This document shows, one piece after another, positions 7,601 to 8,801 of a stretch of DNA of 8,801 bases. Origin of the DNA: PVC group bacterium (GTDB taxonomy: Bacteria; Verrucomicrobiota; Kiritimatiellia; SS1-B-03-39; UBA6053); NCBI GenBank assembly GCA_003565815.1, contig PXAS01000454.1, positions 1-8,801 of the forward strand. The letters run 5' to 3'. The notes under the pieces are model-generated. The model was given only the letters and a program-made list of their open reading frames with translations, was not told where the DNA came from and did no database searches. Position numbers and translations under genes: made by a program. Position 1 is the first letter of the stretch. Every line of letters begins with the position of its first letter.

Positions 7601-8393
7601 GGATGGCCTGGTAGACGGTTTCGCGGTAGGCGCGGTATTCGAGGTAGAAGCGTTTCTCGATCACCTTTTCGCGGGTGACCTGTTCCCGCAACAGGTCGCC
7701 GAGGGCGGATTCGCCCCGTTCGGCCAGCAACATGTCCGGCTGGAACATGCGTTGGAACACAAAGCGCCGGAAGCGAGCGTCGGGGCTGTCGCCAAGCAGG
7801 GAGGGGCTGCGCGGATCGTTGGCGTCGGTGAGCACGAAGCGCTGGAAGACGGATTTGCCTTTCAGCCGCGAGTAGAGGCGGAATTCCCGCATGTCGGTGA
7901 CCACGGTCCAAGAGGGGGAGACCAGCGCGTCGCGGTCGCGGGATGCGTGGGCCTCCTGCAGATAGTCGAAGGCTTGGTCGACGGGGGAGCGGGTGTTGCC
8001 TTTGCGGTTCTGCCGGGCATCCAGGCCGGAGTTGATGCCCTTGAATTCACAGAGCACCTGGGGAACGCCGTCGCCGCCGGGACCGAAATGGCCCAGGGCG
8101 AGGTCGGCGGCGCCTTGTCCTCCGGTCTGCCCGGCCCGCTCCACCTCGAATTGCGGACGACAGGTGTAGGCACCGCCGCCGTCGGATCCCTGGTCGACGT
8201 AGCCCCAGGTTTCCACGAAGAAACGTTGAATGAAGGCGGCCTCGGAGGAGGTTTCTTTGAGGACCTCGCGGGCGTTCCACGCGCGGAGCCGATCCAGCAG
8301 GGCTTGTTCCTCCGGGGAATCGCAAAAGGCCTCGAATTCCCGGTGGCAGTGGGAAGCCAGAAACGCGTCGTCGACAAGGGGAAGAATGGTCAT
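4614..8393 (-). CDS. Type IIG-like restriction-modification enzyme (Eco57I family: nuclease, N6-adenine methylase and specificity domain in one chain)
   Basis: The 1259-residue chain probably cleaves unmodified foreign DNA and methylates adenine at its own site. Domains in order: a PD-(D/E)XK-type nuclease candidate at about 50-190, with D97 (AADLAL) and E116-F-K118 (LCEFK); a helical linker (200-445); the SAM-dependent methylase with motif X-like GVYYTP (454-459), motif I DPACGSG (533-539), YGVDIN (585-590) and catalytic motif IV NPPY (671-674); and a TaqI/Eco57I-like target-recognition region at about 838-1045, opening with GIIVGIQTSADNIF. A C-terminal helical tail ends near MNEIVSGLYGV (1244-1254). 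All key motifs are intact, so the enzyme looks functional. The ATG at 8391-8393 has no Shine-Dalgarno site but a promoter just upstream. The stop overlaps the toxin start. The recognition region is much poorer in G+C than the rest. A BREX PglX role is an alternative, but no other BREX gene is present. Confidence 0.92.
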   Translation of the reverse strand: MTILPLVDDAFLASHCHREFEAFCDSPEEQALLDRLRAWNAREVLKETSSEAAFIQRFFVETWGYVDQGSDGGGAYTCRPQFEVERAGQTGGQGAADLALGHFGPGGDGVPQVLCEFKGINSGLDARQNRKGNTRSPVDQAFDYLQEAHASRDRDALVSPSWTVVTDMREFRLYSRLKGKSVFQRFVLTDANDPRSPSLLGDSPDARFRRFVFQRMFQPDMLLAERGESALGDLLREQVTREKVIEKRFYLEYRAYRETVYQAIREANPDYTGTRGKLVRLTQRFLDRCIFILFCEDMGHTLRYPPELLRDLLIEESNSKYYNPDDSACWDHMKRLFRAMRDGGDFGDHPIDRFNGGLFETDPELEGLHIPTRIFCARHQGARGDKSLAEHPETLLYFSATYNFGHRDGSGERVINLYTLGRIFEQSITELEIMEAEADERVSINKLSKRKTDGVYYTPEWVTHYIVENTVGTRMADIKTELGYPDLPPLDETAIAEYRAFQTDKRRSAKTAGQHRDFLAAYRRRLETLRVVDPACGSGAFLIQALNRLVEEYRWITAEQERLEGHADLFDQDEIIRSILSHNIYGVDINPESVEITKLALWLHTAAPGKPLCALDRNIQCGNSLVAPDFYDKQQTDLFDENERERVNVFDWIAAFPNVFSHGGFDCVIGNPPYIKLQHFRKAQAEVADYLAARYRSADSGNWDMYLPFIEKGVDLLHLNGRMGYIAPNVWMVNDYGKSLRTLVKEKGALDRWLDFKSYQVFDEAITYTSLQFFRGKPSPEIKCAFAPDGNIAGVEWDEADTIAYSELPDEESWHLVSTEERELLEQITKAGKPLQDVCMGIIVGIQTSADNIFHMEQINQTTFKTKGGDEVRIETELMKPIVSGVDVKKFQTPKQSTFLLFPYSSKNGKVCIIPAEEMEASYPFAWQYLKQHENSLRMREKGKMDNDSKWWGYVYLKNMDKQEKQKLLVPRLVQNLFCAIDEEGECYLDNVDVGGILPNNPADLPYLAAILNSAPANFYWRLTSKPFQNDYRSANKQFIAPIPIPDATPEQRKYIGDRARELQDLHTRRRDLIDKLDSRLNSDQTEDLGPKPGPDWIWAKVGSKTSFLKHPDLPKNLNKTQIKAWSKARHEEALAERLDTLDVLLQPGVPLRIDNTDDEITLHINDRPALTLYDKPDTPFLAAQWRHTLRDKNVTEAYNGKKLLNDLLKLKTTKDDTLKTRILALDHEITDLDQVMADKEREMNEIVSGLYGVDSHQF
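5401..5880 (-). other. Low-G+C segment coinciding with the target-recognition domain of the restriction enzyme
   Basis: Hand counts in 60-base steps give about 37-45% G+C throughout 5401-5880 (199 of 480 bases, about 41%). The neighbouring lines outside are about 55-60% (5881-6120) and 60% or slightly above (5221-5280, 5341-5400), with one further poor line at 5281-5340 (43%). The segment encodes residues of roughly 838-998, which is where the specificity domain is expected. The reading frame is intact throughout. This fits a recognition domain acquired by recombination from a different source. Confidence 0.75.
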
Positions 8394-8427
8394 GCGTCGG
8401 TTCTAGCCAATGAACGGCGGCTGTCAA
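8394..8427 (-). promoter_or_regulatory. Candidate sigma-70 promoter of the restriction-toxin-antitoxin operon, giving a leaderless mRNA
   Basis: On the minus strand a perfect -35 box TTGACA (8427-8422) is followed after 16 bases by TAGAAC (8405-8400), four of six matches to TATAAT. Only six bases separate this -10 box from the ATG at 8393, so transcription starting about seven bases downstream would begin at or next to the start codon. There is no Shine-Dalgarno site, which agrees with leaderless translation. The spacing is slightly short and the -10 box imperfect, so this is a candidate. Confidence 0.45.
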
Positions 8428-8557
8428 TGTGAAGAAGGCCGGGAGATTGTAAAACGACAAGCCATTCATGGAGAATGAGCTTGAGAAGGCAAAAGGGAAA
8501 GGTTCAGCGTCCCGCTTTAAGGGCCTGTCGATTTATTTGGGATGAAGAAAATGCAAC

Positions 8558-8640
8558 CACTGATGGACACTGATTAACACTGATAATAATATATTTAAGG
8601 TTAATTATTTCCTTTCATCCTACATCAGTGACCATCTGTG
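8558..8640. repeat. Imperfect inverted repeat built on cactgat units
   Basis: Three cactgat units stand at 10-base spacing on the plus strand (8558-8564, 8568-8574, 8578-8584). The reverse complement follows at 8624-8630 (atcagtg), with a variant at 8634-8640 (atctgtg). The 17 bases 8558-8574 match the reverse complement of 8624-8640 at 15 positions, giving arms around an AT-rich core (8582-8612). Similar cactgattaacactgat strings are, from memory, common dispersed intergenic repeats in many bacteria. It lies in the 363-base gap upstream of the restriction gene. Apart from the promoter and this repeat I see no gene in 8394-8756. Confidence 0.65.
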
Positions 8641-8717
8641 ATGTTCGCAGTAAATACCGGTTCGCTTCTTCATTTTCTCCCATTGATTCCCAGTCATCAA
8701 CGGCCTCTTTTGAAAGC

Positions 8718-8743
8718 GCGTCGGGATTTGGACATCTCGACGC
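8718..8743 (-). terminator. Weak stem-loop just after the partial minus-strand gene
   Basis: The arms gcgtcg (8718-8723) and cgacgc (8738-8743) pair around a 14-base loop, 13 bases beyond the stop codon of the possible gene at the right edge. A competing pairing of cggga with tcccg overlaps it. There is no real run of T after the stem on the minus strand, only a short TTTC. It could be a weak terminator or chance. Confidence 0.22.
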
Positions 8744-8756
8744 TCATTCCCGAAAA

Positions 8757-8801
8757 TCAACCTTCGCTGATGGTGACCTTGATCATGGTGTCGCCCTGGG
8801 C
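8757..8801 (-). CDS. Possible C-terminus of a minus-strand gene cut by the window edge
   Basis: On the minus strand the window opens in frame with AQGDTMIKVTISEG and then TGA (8759-8757). Fourteen codons are too few to identify a family. The G-D-T followed by alternating hydrophobic residues and a short charged end resembles the tails of Clp-type ATPases, but that is a guess. If real, it would lie upstream of the restriction gene on the same strand, separated by 363 bases. The same bases could instead open a plus-strand gene at ATG 8770 (MVTLIMVSPW), so the call is weak. Confidence 0.35.
   Translation of the reverse strand, partial: AQGDTMIKVTISEG

Noticed and set aside
5706..8432. A 908-codon plus-strand open frame antisense to the restriction gene
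   Set aside because: It is the mirror of a GC-rich coding strand: its product is low-complexity, rich in V, E, G, D, A and F, without motifs. The minus strand carries clear nuclease and methylase motifs, so this is a composition artefact.
8770..8801. Start of a plus-strand gene (MVTLIMVSPW)
   Set aside because: Only ten codons are visible without a ribosome site; the minus-strand tail ending in TGA is at least as plausible, so neither can be firmly claimed.

Overview
This window looks like a piece of a bacterial chromosome of about 60% G+C. The clearest taxonomic hint is a very long class I ribonucleotide reductase large chain. It carries extra N-terminal ATP-cone modules and ends in C-E-A-C-Q, a build I associate from memory with Chlamydiae/Verrucomicrobia (PVC group) and some proteobacteria. 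A verrucomicrobial source is my best guess, but it is inference only. None of the gene starts has a convincing Shine-Dalgarno sequence.

Layout. Positions 1-40 hold a 15-bp tandem repeat. Positions 61-3691 carry a plus-strand housekeeping unit: nrdA (1099 aa) followed after 19 bases by a small basic protein of unknown function (103 aa). Positions 3693-3881 are a scrambled junction. They hold a GC-rich cassette of three hairpins between 9-bp direct repeats, directly abutting a 74-bp degenerate copy of the 3' end of the restriction gene that lies further right. Positions 3902-8393, on the minus strand and convergent to nrdA, form a three-gene defence-type operon: a 1259-aa single-chain restriction-modification enzyme (Eco57I/type IIG-like), a Gp49/HigB-like toxin and an XRE/HigA-like antitoxin. 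Its gene junctions are TGATG and ATGA overlaps. Positions 8394-8756 are intergenic, with a candidate promoter for the defence operon and an imperfect inverted repeat built on the unit cactgat. The last 45 bases may be the C-terminus of another minus-strand gene.

How it works together. The left half makes deoxynucleotides for DNA synthesis; no nrdB for the radical subunit is visible in the window. The right half is a compact accessory module. One protein appears to combine nuclease, methylase and target recognition, and it is translationally chained to a toxin-antitoxin pair. The target-recognition part of the enzyme has a clearly lower G+C content (about 41% by hand count) than the rest of the gene, which suggests domain swapping. 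The extra copy of the enzyme's tail beyond the antitoxin suggests past duplication, replacement or insertion of related restriction genes at this site. The most interesting points are this linked operon, the mosaic recognition domain, the duplicated tail with its hairpin cassette, and a promoter that would give a leaderless mRNA.
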